Positions 26,858-35,566 of a DNA stretch of 64,000 nucleotides are shown here, one piece after another (the first letter of the stretch is position 1; each line of letters begins with the position of its first letter). Both the position numbers and the translations under genes were made by a program. Source of the stretch: Microcoleus vaginatus_C. Lineage in GTDB: Bacteria; Cyanobacteriota; Cyanobacteriia; Cyanobacteriales; Microcoleaceae. The stretch is from the NCBI GenBank assembly GCA_040004035.1, contig JAMPLN010000019.1. One strand, written 5' to 3'. The notes below the pieces were generated by a model that saw nothing but the letters and a program-made list of their open reading frames with translations, was not told the origin of the DNA and made no database searches.

Positions 26858-27094
26858 ATGACAACAACACCCGCAGGCAACATCCAAGAAAAAATTGAAG
26901 AAGAACTAGAAAGCGCTCGTGCCGTCTGTGACGTCAAGGGCGCCACTTCCGGGGAATGCGCGGCGGCGTGGGACGCAGTTGAAGAACTGCAAGCAGAAGC
27001 TTCCCACCAAAAGCAAGTCAAACCTAAGAATTCTTTTGAAAAATTTTGCGACGACAATCCTGACGCTGCTGAGTGCCGCATCTACGAGGAATAA
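26858..27094 (+). CDS. cp12: CP12, redox switch of the Calvin-Benson cycle
   Basis: The protein has 78 residues. It scaffolds inactive complexes of glyceraldehyde-3-phosphate dehydrogenase and phosphoribulokinase in the dark. Both regulatory cysteine pairs are present: Cys24/Cys34 (VCDVKGATSGEC) and Cys64/Cys73 (FCDDNPDAAEC). The hallmark AWDAVEELQAEASH core lies between them, and the C-terminus CRIYEE matches the GAPDH-binding tail. The frame is open from 26789, but the start at 26858 gives the normal CP12 length. The upstream spacer of about 740 bp holds block B. A strong terminator follows. Confidence 0.95.
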   Translation: MTTTPAGNIQEKIEEELESARAVCDVKGATSGECAAAWDAVEELQAEASHQKQVKPKNSFEKFCDDNPDAAECRIYEE

Positions 27095-27120
27095 ACGAGC
27101 CATTTAGCTCTATCCCTTCC

Positions 27121-27164
27121 CTCCCGCGCCGAAATCTAACTTTTGGCGCGGGAGAATTTTATTT
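27121..27164 (+). terminator. Terminator of cp12
   Basis: CTCCCGCGCC and GGCGCGGGAG form a perfect 10-bp stem, followed by AATTTTATTTT. Confidence 0.85.
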
Positions 27165-27242
27165 TAGGGGTTGAGCCTTGAAATAGTAGCGAGAATTGCC
27201 CTCTATCCCAATACGGTTAAAATCAGGCCGCTTCTCCTCACT

Positions 27243-27292
27243 CCCCGAACCAAGGGGGATAATAATTCGCTCTGGCGCGCCTTGGTTCGGGG
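27243..27292. repeat. Inverted repeat CCCCGAACCAAGG
   Basis: Perfect 13-nt arms at 27243-27255 and 27280-27292 are separated by 24 nt. There is no T-run; it is possibly a decayed palindromic element or RNA hairpin. Confidence 0.6.
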
Positions 27293-27495
27293 GATGGGAA
27301 GGCGAGATTTGAGGAATAAACAGTTTTAATCCAAGCATATTGCCGTCTATCGCGTCTCAAGTACCCTTCAAAGCGCGCCAAGTACCTTAGAAAAAATAGC
27401 AGTAACTAAAACATTAAGACCATTTTTAGGTTGCTGATTTTTTAGCATTTTTGTAGTAAAATTTGTCACAAATAAGTGAGTATATTTTCCCAAAG

Positions 27496-28116
27496 ATGTT
27501 GAGTCTTTTATTGGCAGCCACCGGGCCTTGGTTTCAACCGCTAGTCTGGATGGATTACCGGTTGTCTGTGTTATTAACAATTTCGATCCCGCTGGTAGTG
27601 CTGATTTGGGCTGTTGTGGCAAAAGCTGAGGCGATCGTCCGTTTGTCGATTATTTATTGGCGGGTGGCGAGTTTGCTGGCAATTACACTTTACCTGATGA
27701 TGGCTGCGCTGCCTGTGAGCTTTGTATCGTCGGTGATTGCGAGGGCCTTAATTCCTGCTAGTCTGTGGTTTTGGGAGGATTTAAACGAAGAAATTGCCGA
27801 TCGACCGCAGTCGCCCCTCAAACTGGCTTTTACAGCTTGGCGGTGGGCGATTACTGTTTACAGCGGTTTGGGCGCCCTAGCTCAACTTCCGTTCTTAAGC
27901 TGTGCCTTTAAATCTCAAATTCAGATAATTGACGAACCTTTTTGCCGCGTTTGGTTAGACCCACCTTGGCTCTACAAACAAATGTTTCACCCTACGGCAA
28001 CCCCTCAATTTTTGGGATTTTTGGGTCTGATAGGTTTAGGAATCTATGTAATTTACTTGTCATACTTTGTGCTAATTAGACTAGGAAAAAATGGGAGGTC
28101 AGCTACCGGAAATTAA
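27496..28116 (+). CDS. DUF3177-type cyanobacterial membrane protein
   Basis: The 206-residue protein has four or five hydrophobic segments (about 25-45, 55-85, 120-140 and 175-200), so it is an integral membrane protein. Motifs such as WFQPLVWMDYRLSVLL, LIWAVV, FWEDLNEEI and FCRVWLDPPWLYKQMFHP match the family known as DUF3177, which is found in cyanobacteria and has no known function. The frame is open from a TTG at 27463, but ATG 27496 gives the expected N-terminus. It stands alone between noncoding stretches. Confidence 0.8.
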   Translation: MLSLLLAATGPWFQPLVWMDYRLSVLLTISIPLVVLIWAVVAKAEAIVRLSIIYWRVASLLAITLYLMMAALPVSFVSSVIARALIPASLWFWEDLNEEIADRPQSPLKLAFTAWRWAITVYSGLGALAQLPFLSCAFKSQIQIIDEPFCRVWLDPPWLYKQMFHPTATPQFLGFLGLIGLGIYVIYLSYFVLIRLGKNGRSATGN

Positions 28117-28339
28117 GGGGACTTTAAGTAAGTATTTGCCTTTTAAATAGCAGCTAAAGTCTTGGACAAAAAGCTCAACAATCCTAACTCCAAAAAGGGG
28201 AACCGCTCTAGGAAAAAATTAAACTAACAGCAGGGTGCGTGACGTGAACTCGCTCAAAAACCGATACAAGCCCCCGACTCCAGTCGTGGAGATATAAAAA
28301 TTTTAGACTAAGGTTGAATATTGCAGATTCATCTGTGGA

Positions 28340-28374
28340 TAAAATCTAAAATCTAAAATCTAAAATCTAAAATC
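28340..28374. repeat. TAAAATC heptamer array (5 copies)
   Basis: Five perfect TAAAATC units end 11 bp before the HD-domain gene start. It is the reverse complement of the GATTTTA type seen at 24768 and 39996. Confidence 0.85.
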
Positions 28375-28385
28375 GACTGACAGCA

Positions 28386-29840
28386 ATGTTACTGGGAAAG
28401 ACTGTGATGGATAGCAAACAAGCCTACTTACAGTGCTTAGAAAGGCTGATTTGGGCGCTCGATCGCCTGGAAGCAAAAGTCGAACCAAGTGAAGTCGCTC
28501 GGATTGCCGAACTGATTGTTCAGCCGATGATGGGGCCCTGGCGGTTTTTTCACACTCCCGAACATATTTTTGAGGTGGGGGGAGATGAAGATGCGATCGA
28601 GGTTTTAGCAGCTTTATTTCACGATACCGTCTACGTGCAAGTCGATCGCAGCATTAACTTTAACGTCAGCTACTACATCACTCCTGTTGCAAAAGAGGTT
28701 AACAAACAGCTACAAATTAGGGATCAATCTGAACTGCCGGCGGATGCTATCTTCGAGATGGTAATGCTGGTATTCAATTTTGTACCGGGCGAAGTCCTCA
28801 ATCCTTTCGCCGGACAAAACGAATTTCTCAGCGCTGTCGTAGCAGCAAAAGCTCTAGAACCATTTCTCAAACGCGAGCAATTGCTTCAAATTGCAGGCTG
28901 CATTGAAGCAACCATTCCGTTTCGCGCTGCCGAGTCGGGAGTAACGGTAAGCCAGCGCCTTTATGGTCGCTTGCAAGCAATAAATAGCCGATTTAACCTC
29001 AGTTTGACTGATGAGGAAATGCGGGAAACGGTGAAAAAAGCTGTGCGAATCTCTAACCGGGATGTGATGAGTTTTGCTCACCATAGTTCAGCCCATTTTT
29101 TGGCAAATACCTGGAATTTACTGCCGGAAACCAATCACAATCTCATCTGCTGCGGTTTTTACACTGTTCGCGACTACCGAGTTGCTTTGCTCAAAATGGA
29201 AGGTTTTCTGAATTATCTCAAACCAGAGATAATTTTCCGGCAGTTTGAGGGATATCCAGACGATCGCACCTATCAGCGCTGGGAAACTACTGCTAAGTAC
29301 AATCTCGAAATTGCGAAGCTTTATTTGGGGTGCAAACTGTCTGCCCTAGGCCTGCTAGAAGCTCTTTCTTCGGATTTGGGGATTGAGGTTTCTCTGGCGA
29401 TGATGATGGGAGGAATTCCGGCTCAATCTCCTAACTGCGTGCGCCTGGAAAGCTTTTTTCCAGAAATAGAGAAACCTTACCAACCTAAAATTGGTTTAGA
29501 AGCGGAAGTATTGAATTTATTAGAAAATGGGCGGGCTAAAAGCACTTCTAATACCGATTTGGAGAGTTCGCCCCTGACAACGTTTGTGGTAAAAATTGTT
29601 GGCTTTGAGGAAATGCGCTATCAGTGCGATCGGGCTAAGGAATTTTTTCTACAAAATCTGGACGCCGACGACTTTATTTCCGACTTTAACCCGATAGTTA
29701 CAGAAATTGTCATTGATTCAATTCTCAAGTTGTTTGACAGCCGGAAATCTACTATCTACCGATACTATGATATCACTTCTAAGTTAAAGTCCCAACCCCA
29801 GAGCCATTTTCTCGATCGCCCTTTTCGCTCACATGGTTAA
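28386..29840 (+). CDS. HD-superfamily phosphohydrolase-like protein
   Basis: The 484-residue protein has an N-terminal HD-type metal site: H56 and H60 (FFHTPEHIFEV) and the doublet H79-D80 (ALFHDTVY). This arrangement is seen in predicted metal-dependent phosphohydrolases related to COG4339. The rest is mostly helical (RISNRDVMSFAHHSSAHFLANTW, FYTVRDYRVALLKMEGFL in parts) and is not recognised. It is probably a soluble nucleotide-processing enzyme; the substrate is unknown. A second ATG at 28407 (MDSKQAY) is an alternative start. There is no operon partner. Confidence 0.75.
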   Translation: MLLGKTVMDSKQAYLQCLERLIWALDRLEAKVEPSEVARIAELIVQPMMGPWRFFHTPEHIFEVGGDEDAIEVLAALFHDTVYVQVDRSINFNVSYYITPVAKEVNKQLQIRDQSELPADAIFEMVMLVFNFVPGEVLNPFAGQNEFLSAVVAAKALEPFLKREQLLQIAGCIEATIPFRAAESGVTVSQRLYGRLQAINSRFNLSLTDEEMRETVKKAVRISNRDVMSFAHHSSAHFLANTWNLLPETNHNLICCGFYTVRDYRVALLKMEGFLNYLKPEIIFRQFEGYPDDRTYQRWETTAKYNLEIAKLYLGCKLSALGLLEALSSDLGIEVSLAMMMGGIPAQSPNCVRLESFFPEIEKPYQPKIGLEAEVLNLLENGRAKSTSNTDLESSPLTTFVVKIVGFEEMRYQCDRAKEFFLQNLDADDFISDFNPIVTEIVIDSILKLFDSRKSTIYRYYDITSKLKSQPQSHFLDRPFRSHG

Positions 29841-30233
29841 CTAGCTTTAAATACAGTATTTTTGCCTCCTCTATAGAAAAGACCATTACTCAGCTTATAT
29901 AAGAGTAGAGTGATGAAACCGTGACAGGATTGATTGCCTCGCTTTCCCTACGTCAATCTGCCTATCCATCCCGGCGGCAGCAACAGCCCTACAGGTATGG
30001 TGTGGGGGCTGGTGGCAAAGATGCTAAAAGTTGATAAAAAATGGAAATTCGCTGCTGTTTGCCTTTGACAATTATTTTATACACAACGGATTTCATAGCG
30101 GGCTGTCACTCATCTGAGCTACCCCAGATAAGCGTCACTATAAAAAGCGACTGTTAAAGCACTTCCCCCCACAGCTACAACTGGGGAATAGCAAGTTCAA
30201 ACGACTTGCAAACCACTAATCCCCAATCAAACC
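29841..30233. other. Spacer without recognised gene
   Basis: About 390 bp with no coding region or terminator that I can support. It should carry the promoter of the first peptidoglycan-binding gene. Confidence 0.4.
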
Positions 30234-30515
30234 ATGCAAACCACAAATTCAGTTTACGCTCAATTGCCTCTTTGCTCTTCACTGCCCACACTGCAACGAA
30301 ATAATAGCACCGCTGCCAATAAAGACGTGCGCTATCTCCAACAATCCTTAGTTAAAAACGGATATCCCGTAGCAACTGATGGATTCTTCGGCCCAAAAAC
30401 CGAACAAGCAGTCATCAAATTTCAAAAGGAAAATAAGATTGCTGTTGATGGCATTGTCGGCCCTCAAACTTGGAGTCTATTAGGCGCTTGTTATACAGGT
30501 GAACCCGGATGTTAA
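30234..30515 (+). CDS. Small peptidoglycan-binding (PG_binding_1) protein
   Basis: The 93-residue protein is essentially one peptidoglycan-binding domain (about 30-88): DVRYLQQSLVKNGYPV, DGFFGPKTEQAVIKFQKEN and VDGIVGPQTWSLL. Such domains bind murein or steer hydrolases to it. It lacks a catalytic domain and an obvious signal peptide, which is odd for a wall-binding protein. It could be exported by another route or serve as a cytoplasmic adaptor. It is about 60 percent similar by eye to the next gene, pointing to tandem duplication. The C-terminus has two cysteines (CYTGEPGC). Confidence 0.8.
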   Translation: MQTTNSVYAQLPLCSSLPTLQRNNSTAANKDVRYLQQSLVKNGYPVATDGFFGPKTEQAVIKFQKENKIAVDGIVGPQTWSLLGACYTGEPGC

Positions 30516-30735
30516 ATCTAAGTTAACTAATCCTAGGCGCACGGGTAGTAAGAAACAGGTTTTTTTCACAGCAATACTTCCTTTACTCCCCCAGAAACGC
30601 TAAAAAATCTGGTGGTTGAGCGAAGCCTAAACCTCGTTTATGCCCGTCAAAAGTGCATCCAGGACTATTAATTAACATCTTTTCCCGCTGCCCGGCTTTT
30701 AAACAACTTGCCAACAATTAATGGAGACTCAAACT

Positions 30736-31008
30736 ATGCAAACCACAAACGCAATTCACATGGAATTACCTTCCTGCCGTTATTTTCCCCTACTCAAACG
30801 CAACGATGGCGTCACGCAAAATGAGGACGTTCGCTACCTCCAGCGACTCTTGAACGCCAACGGATTTTCCGTAACTACTGATGGAGGATTCGGCCCGAAA
30901 ACTCAACAAGCAGTCATCAATTTTCAAAAGCAACAACAAATCGTTGCTGATGGCATTGTAGGCCCTAAAACTTGGAATAAATTGGGTGTTTGTACAAGTA
31001 TATTTTAA
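30736..31008 (+). CDS. Small peptidoglycan-binding protein, tandem paralogue
   Basis: The 90-residue protein has the same domain (DVRYLQRLLNANGFSV, DGGFGPKTQQAVINFQKQQ, VADGIVGPKTWNKLG) and the same N-terminal MQTTN start as its neighbour. ATG 30736 is chosen over 30721 because GGAG at 30723 lies 9 nt before it and the N-terminus then aligns with the paralogue. It has no catalytic module and no signal peptide. It converges on the long kinase-cyclase gene. Confidence 0.8.
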   Translation: MQTTNAIHMELPSCRYFPLLKRNDGVTQNEDVRYLQRLLNANGFSVTTDGGFGPKTQQAVINFQKQQQIVADGIVGPKTWNKLGVCTSIF

Positions 31009-31037
31009 AGTTTGTGCAACCATCTGTTAAAGAGAGT

Positions 31038-31058
31038 AGGGCGTGCAGTGTGCGCCCT
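31038..31058. terminator. Short hairpin between convergent genes
   Basis: AGGGCG and CGCCCT are separated by 9 nt, followed by ATTTCT on the plus strand. It is a weak terminator candidate overlapping the last bases of the kinase-cyclase gene. Confidence 0.4.
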
Positions 31059-34000
31059 ATTTCTCCGTCGAAGTTTCCACCCCGCACCACCCCTCCGGGG
31101 CTCCGTACATTCTATACTTGCGAGCTCGTTTGAAATACAGCATTGCTACCCGATCGTCCGGATTGATTTGTAAAATATTCTGAAATACTTTTTGGGCGGC
31201 AACAAATTTTTGATCGTAGTAAAAATTGAGAGCTTCTTGAAAAACCTCGGCAGTTTGCTGCTTAAGTACAATGCTCTGCTCTGTTTCTGTCTCGTAAATT
31301 TCAAACACCGACACAGCATTTGTCTTTCCTTTCACCATTACTCGATCGACAAATCTGTATTTATATTTTTCGGGCTCGTCTAGGCGATCGATAATTGCAC
31401 CGCTAACTAGAATGCCCGCGCCGTAAACCTTAGTCAATCCTTCCAACCGAGACGCGAGATTCACCGCATCAGCAATCACCGTACTTTCCATCCGTTCTCG
31501 CTCGCCAATCGTACCCAACATCAAATTGCCCGCGTGTAAACCGACGCCGATCGCGATCGGAAACAAGCCATTTTTTTCTCGCTGCTGGTTGTAGATATTC
31601 ACTTCTTTTTGCATATCAATTGCTGCTCGCACACCATCCTCGGGAGATGTAGGAAACAGTGCCATGACTGCATCACCAATGTATTTATCAATAAACCCGT
31701 TATTTTTCCTGATGGCAGGGCTAACCCTTCCCAAATAAGTATTAATAAATGCAAAATTTTCAGGTGGTGTCATCTGTTCGGAAAGCGCCGTAAACGAGCG
31801 AATATCAGCAAACAGCACGGTCATATCTCTTTCCTGATTTTCTCCTAATTTTACTTCAATAATACTCGGCTTTTCCAGCAAGTTTAGAAAATCGTGTGGC
31901 ACAAACCTGCCGTAGGCTGCGTTCAGTTTAGCAAGGCGAATTTGCGTGTTAATTCTCGCCAACAATTCCTTTTTTATAAAAGGTTTAGTTACATAATCAT
32001 TTGCTTCTAAGTTAAAAGCTTCTACCAAGTCAGTAGTTTGATTTTTAGCCGTCAGCATCAGAATCGGCATTTCTAAAGGCGAGTATTTTTTGCGAACTTC
32101 TCGACACACTTCATAACCCGTCATCTGCGGCATCATTACGTCGAGTAAAATTAAGTCGGGCTTAAATCCTGATTCAATCAGATTTAAAGCTTCTAAGCCG
32201 TTGCTCGCTTGAGTTATCTCATAGTTGGCTAGAGAAAGACTGTTGATAATGACCTGAATATTAATGGGTTCATCATCGACTACCAAAACTTTGAGTTTTT
32301 CACTTTCTAGCAAGTCGCTATTGTCTGATAGCTGAGAATTTATTATAGAGGATTTCCCCGCGAATTCAGGAGTGATTAAAATGGGAGAACCATCGGTTAA
32401 ACGCGGCTGTATGCTACTAAAATCTGGCTGACTCTCAGATACGGGCAAAGTAAAGATGAATTGGGAACCGACGCCTACAGTTGAAGATACCCCAATTTTC
32501 CCTCCGTGCAATTCAACTAATTGCTTGGCAACCGTTAACCCTAAACCAGTGCCGCCATATTCTCTAGCAGTAGAACCGTCAGCTTGTTCAAAGGATTCAA
32601 AAATTCGGTCTAATTTATCTTCGGGGATGCCAATGCCCGTATCAGATACAGTAATGGCTAATTGGGAATTAGACGGTGATTGTGCGCTGCCCGTTACCAA
32701 TTCTGCGGAAATTTCTATTCGGCCACTTTCGGTAAATTTAATCGCATTGCCGATTAAGTTGTAAAGTATTTGCTGCAAGCGATTCTCGTCGGCTGCTATT
32801 GGCGGCAATTCAGGAGCAACTGAGTTAATCAATTGCAAGTTTTTTTTGCCTACTAATGGCTGAGACAAAGTGACAATTACAGAGACTATTTCTCGAAGAC
32901 CGACGGACTTAATTTGCAGTTCAATAGTTTTGTGTTTGAGCTGAGAAAAATCTAAAAGATCGTTAATTAAAGAAGATAATCTTTTCCCCGATGATGTAAT
33001 CAAAGCTAAGTTAAAATTTGTAGATTCTGGCAGTTGTCCGGTAGCACCGTCTATTAAAGATTCTGCAATCCCAATAATGCCGTTGAGGGGAGTGCGGAGT
33101 TCGTGGGAAGTATTGGCTAAGAATTCGTCTTTCAGTTTATCGAGTCGCTGCAATTCGGTATTTTTAGTTTCTAAGGCAGTAAAAGATGCTTGCAATTGTG
33201 CTGCCATGCTGTTAAAAGCAGCGGCAAGTACGCCCAACTCGTCGGAACGATCGAGCTTTACAGTTTGGTCAAATTGTCCTTCAGACAAAGCTATTGCTGC
33301 ATTTTTTAATGTTAAAAGAGGTTTGATAATCCAGCGAGAAGTGAGAAGTCCTAACACACTTGCCATGCCCAAAGCTGCCAGACAGAGCAACACTGTAGTT
33401 CGGTTGCCGGCGTGAATTTGTTCCATAAAGTCTGCTTCGGGAACGACAACGACAATCAGCAAATCTAAACCCTTGTCGTCTTGGAATGGCAGGACTTTTA
33501 AAAATTTCTGCTGACCGTTTATCTCAACATTTATTTGCTGCGATTTTGTAATTTGGTGCAAGTTGTGAAAGTAATTTTCTAAATATTTAGCTGTAGTTTG
33601 TGTTACTGGGTCGCTGCTTTCTGTAACTTTAAATAGTTCTTTTTTACCGTTTTTGGTGCGGAAAGGTTTTTCGGGTGTGGAAGTTGCCAGCAGCGTGCCG
33701 TTTCTTTCGATAATAAAAGTTTGACCAGATTTGCCTATTTTGAGGCTGTTTAAAAATTGACCGATACTGTCGAGACGCAACGCAGCAATTAATACTCCTT
33801 CTAGCTGTTTCTGGCTGTTGTAAACTGGTTGCAGGGCGCTAAGGATTAATGTGGGTTCTAGGAAGGATATATAAACTGAACTCCAAGTTGGTTTGATTGC
33901 TAAAGCTGCATAGCTGTAGGAAGGGTGTTGCCGGATGTCGAAGTTTTTAACGGAGGCGGCTACTGTAGTGCGATCGCCCGTATCATTAGTATTGTAAGAA

Positions 34001-34452
34001 TAAAAATCAAAATTTGTAGAGGGGCCCGCTGCGTTAATCAATAAAGTGCCGTTAGACATCTTTTCGCCAGTGCGATATTCTCCCTCTTGATTAGCGATCG
34101 ACGTAAAATTGATATAAGGATATAATTGCACTTGTCGCCACAGATACTTTTCCCAAGCTGACAAGTCTCTCATGTTCACAAAACCCAGTTTCACCGCATC
34201 CAGCTTGCTTTGATTGATTTGGTGCGGAGTTTGCAGATAAGTTCTCAAATTTTGCTCGATGCGATTGCTCACCTCGCCCATCAATTGATCGGCAAGGTCA
34301 TTCACTGCTCTTTGAGAGTTCTTAAATGATAAGTATCCTACAATACCCACCGCTGCAAATACTTGCAAGACAAACGGAACTATGAGTACGGTTTGCAGCG
34401 TTACTTTTCTTGAAAGTTTTGCCACTAAGTGCTTGAGAGAAAGAGTGGACAT
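31057..34452 (-). CDS. Hybrid sensor histidine kinase / receiver / nucleotide cyclase
   Basis: The 1131-residue membrane receptor has a TM helix (about 18-40), an extracytoplasmic Cache-type sensor (45-345) and a second TM helix (350-372). HAMP (372-425) and HisKA with phospho-His in HELRTPLNGIIG (about 449) follow. HATPase has NLIGNAIKF, DTGIGIP and GTGLGL (555-675). The receiver has its phospho-Asp at about 769 (LILLDVMMPQMTGYEV). A class III cyclase domain (880-1065) has metal-binding motifs FADIRSF and GDAVMA, and a short helical tail ends the protein. It should convert an external ligand signal into phosphotransfer and then cAMP or cGMP synthesis. The layout recalls cyanobacterial CyaC-like hybrids. 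The exact nucleotide cannot be told from the motifs seen here. Confidence 0.9.
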   Translation of the reverse strand: MSTLSLKHLVAKLSRKVTLQTVLIVPFVLQVFAAVGIVGYLSFKNSQRAVNDLADQLMGEVSNRIEQNLRTYLQTPHQINQSKLDAVKLGFVNMRDLSAWEKYLWRQVQLYPYINFTSIANQEGEYRTGEKMSNGTLLINAAGPSTNFDFYSYNTNDTGDRTTVAASVKNFDIRQHPSYSYAALAIKPTWSSVYISFLEPTLILSALQPVYNSQKQLEGVLIAALRLDSIGQFLNSLKIGKSGQTFIIERNGTLLATSTPEKPFRTKNGKKELFKVTESSDPVTQTTAKYLENYFHNLHQITKSQQINVEINGQQKFLKVLPFQDDKGLDLLIVVVVPEADFMEQIHAGNRTTVLLCLAALGMASVLGLLTSRWIIKPLLTLKNAAIALSEGQFDQTVKLDRSDELGVLAAAFNSMAAQLQASFTALETKNTELQRLDKLKDEFLANTSHELRTPLNGIIGIAESLIDGATGQLPESTNFNLALITSSGKRLSSLINDLLDFSQLKHKTIELQIKSVGLREIVSVIVTLSQPLVGKKNLQLINSVAPELPPIAADENRLQQILYNLIGNAIKFTESGRIEISAELVTGSAQSPSNSQLAITVSDTGIGIPEDKLDRIFESFEQADGSTAREYGGTGLGLTVAKQLVELHGGKIGVSSTVGVGSQFIFTLPVSESQPDFSSIQPRLTDGSPILITPEFAGKSSIINSQLSDNSDLLESEKLKVLVVDDEPINIQVIINSLSLANYEITQASNGLEALNLIESGFKPDLILLDVMMPQMTGYEVCREVRKKYSPLEMPILMLTAKNQTTDLVEAFNLEANDYVTKPFIKKELLARINTQIRLAKLNAAYGRFVPHDFLNLLEKPSIIEVKLGENQERDMTVLFADIRSFTALSEQMTPPENFAFINTYLGRVSPAIRKNNGFIDKYIGDAVMALFPTSPEDGVRAAIDMQKEVNIYNQQREKNGLFPIAIGVGLHAGNLMLGTIGERERMESTVIADAVNLASRLEGLTKVYGAGILVSGAIIDRLDEPEKYKYRFVDRVMVKGKTNAVSVFEIYETETEQSIVLKQQTAEVFQEALNFYYDQKFVAAQKVFQNILQINPDDRVAMLYFKRARKYRMYGAPEGWCGVETSTEK

Positions 34453-34599
34453 AACATTAGTTTAGGTTGAAAAACCCAGTTAATACTTGGAGCGAAGACT
34501 TACCGTTGGTAAGTATCATAAACCATTTTGTACTTAAACACAACTTACGCAAGGAAGACCTGATATCGTTTATACAATTCTCAATGTTATACAAAATTA

Positions 34600-34876
34600 T
34601 GAAAAGTCAAAGCGAACCGTAGAGACATGAGAATGCCCATTAGTGGCAACTTAACGTACCACCAATAGTCCGGCTCTTGTTGAAACCCCTGCCTCAGAGC
34701 TGCGAGTCCTCTTGCATAGGACTAATGAGTTCTTCAGTCCTCTTTGAGAGAATTTTAGCTATAAGTCCCGTGGAATTCATGCCCTGGCGGACTGGTGGTT
34801 GAGTGGGAGGAGTGGCGGACTAAAAGCTTAAGTTGACAACACCAATGGGGAATGCCGTGTCTTACTCCCCGCGCCC
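34600..34876. other. Noncoding mobile-element debris
   Basis: There is no open frame here. It includes GTTGACAACACCAATGGGGA and a GC-rich stretch ending in CCCCGCGCCC just before the shared IS block. The style resembles the 3' end of IS200/IS605-type (tnpB/iscB) elements, but this is only an impression. Confidence 0.3.
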
Positions 34877-35124
34877 AGGGCGAACGCATCTTATTGAACA
34901 CTGTTCATCAGTCGTGAGTATATTTTGATATAAATTCACCATTCTTAGAAGCTACAGACACGCTTTGTAATGACTTTTTAGATAAAACAGGAACTGATTA
35001 ATGGTGGTTTTTACTTAATACTAATTTTGATAAAAAAACTATTACAACCACTGTTGACAACTTGTATAATAGTTAGTAATGAGTTGTTCGTGAGAATTTA
35101 GTTAACTGCCACAGCGAGGATCTT
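34877..35124 (-). repeat. Shared mobile-element block, copy 2 (inverted)
   Basis: This is the reverse-complement partner of 17221-17466. On the minus strand it begins with the transposase tail KILAVAVN-stop and ends in ATAAGATGCGTTCGCCC. An 11-bp inverted match (GGCGAACGCAT) lies at about 35223-35233 inside the iscB 5' fragment, so the element here may be an internally deleted IS of about 360 bp. Confidence 0.8.
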
Positions 35125-35166
35125 AGGTTTGAGTCTCATGCAGGGTAAACTCTAATTAAAAGTTTT

Positions 35167-35322
35167 TTAGGTACTCAATAATTCTTCTCCAATATACCAG
35201 ATTCTGTTAACATAAAGTTTAAATGCGTTCGCCGTGCTCCCTTTGTCCAGTAGTTCTATTGCCCGTGCCCGATGGCAGGGGTCAAGAGGTTTCAAATTCT
35301 TGTCTAGTACGAAAACGCGCAT
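35167..35322 (-). pseudogene. iscB: iscB 5' fragment (first about 30 codons)
   Basis: The frame begins with the canonical IscB N-terminus: MRVFVLDKNLKPLDPCHRAR, then AIELLDKG. It departs from the family where GGCGAACGCAT, the presumed IS end, begins, and runs into foreign codons (STANAFKLYVNRIW) before a stop at 35167. The RuvC-I, bridge and HNH parts are absent. The start ATG lies directly after the candidate omega RNA. It is a dead remnant, complementary to the 3' fragment at 17467-18237. Confidence 0.8.
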
Positions 35323-35560
35323 TACGGCTGCCTCTCATTGCTGGTAAAGTTTCCCTCGCTAATGTTATAAGAGCTTTTTAAGCCTGAAGCACTGGTTTTT
35401 CCTATAGCCTGTTTAACTTCAGACGACAGAGCCTAAAACTGGCAGGCATTAAGCAGGTGTCATAACTCAAATAACGGAGTTCCTATTAGGAGCTAAAGCT
35501 GGTCAATAAGGCTTACAGTTTCCTGTAAGCCTACACGCTCACCGAAGGTCAGTGTAGGTA
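35323..35560 (-). ncRNA. Candidate omega (HEARO-type) RNA of the iscB remnant
   Basis: It lies immediately upstream of the iscB start, which is where the guide RNA of IscB systems is encoded. The minus strand holds a stable hairpin (GGCTTACAGGAAACTGTAAGCC), a G/C-paired middle, and the stretch GAAACTTTACCAGCAATGAG followed by AGGCAGCCGTA directly at the ATG. Location and structure support the call; no covariance test was possible. It sits right after the stop codon of the CHAT gene on the same strand. Confidence 0.55.
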
Positions 35561-35566
35561 GTTGAC

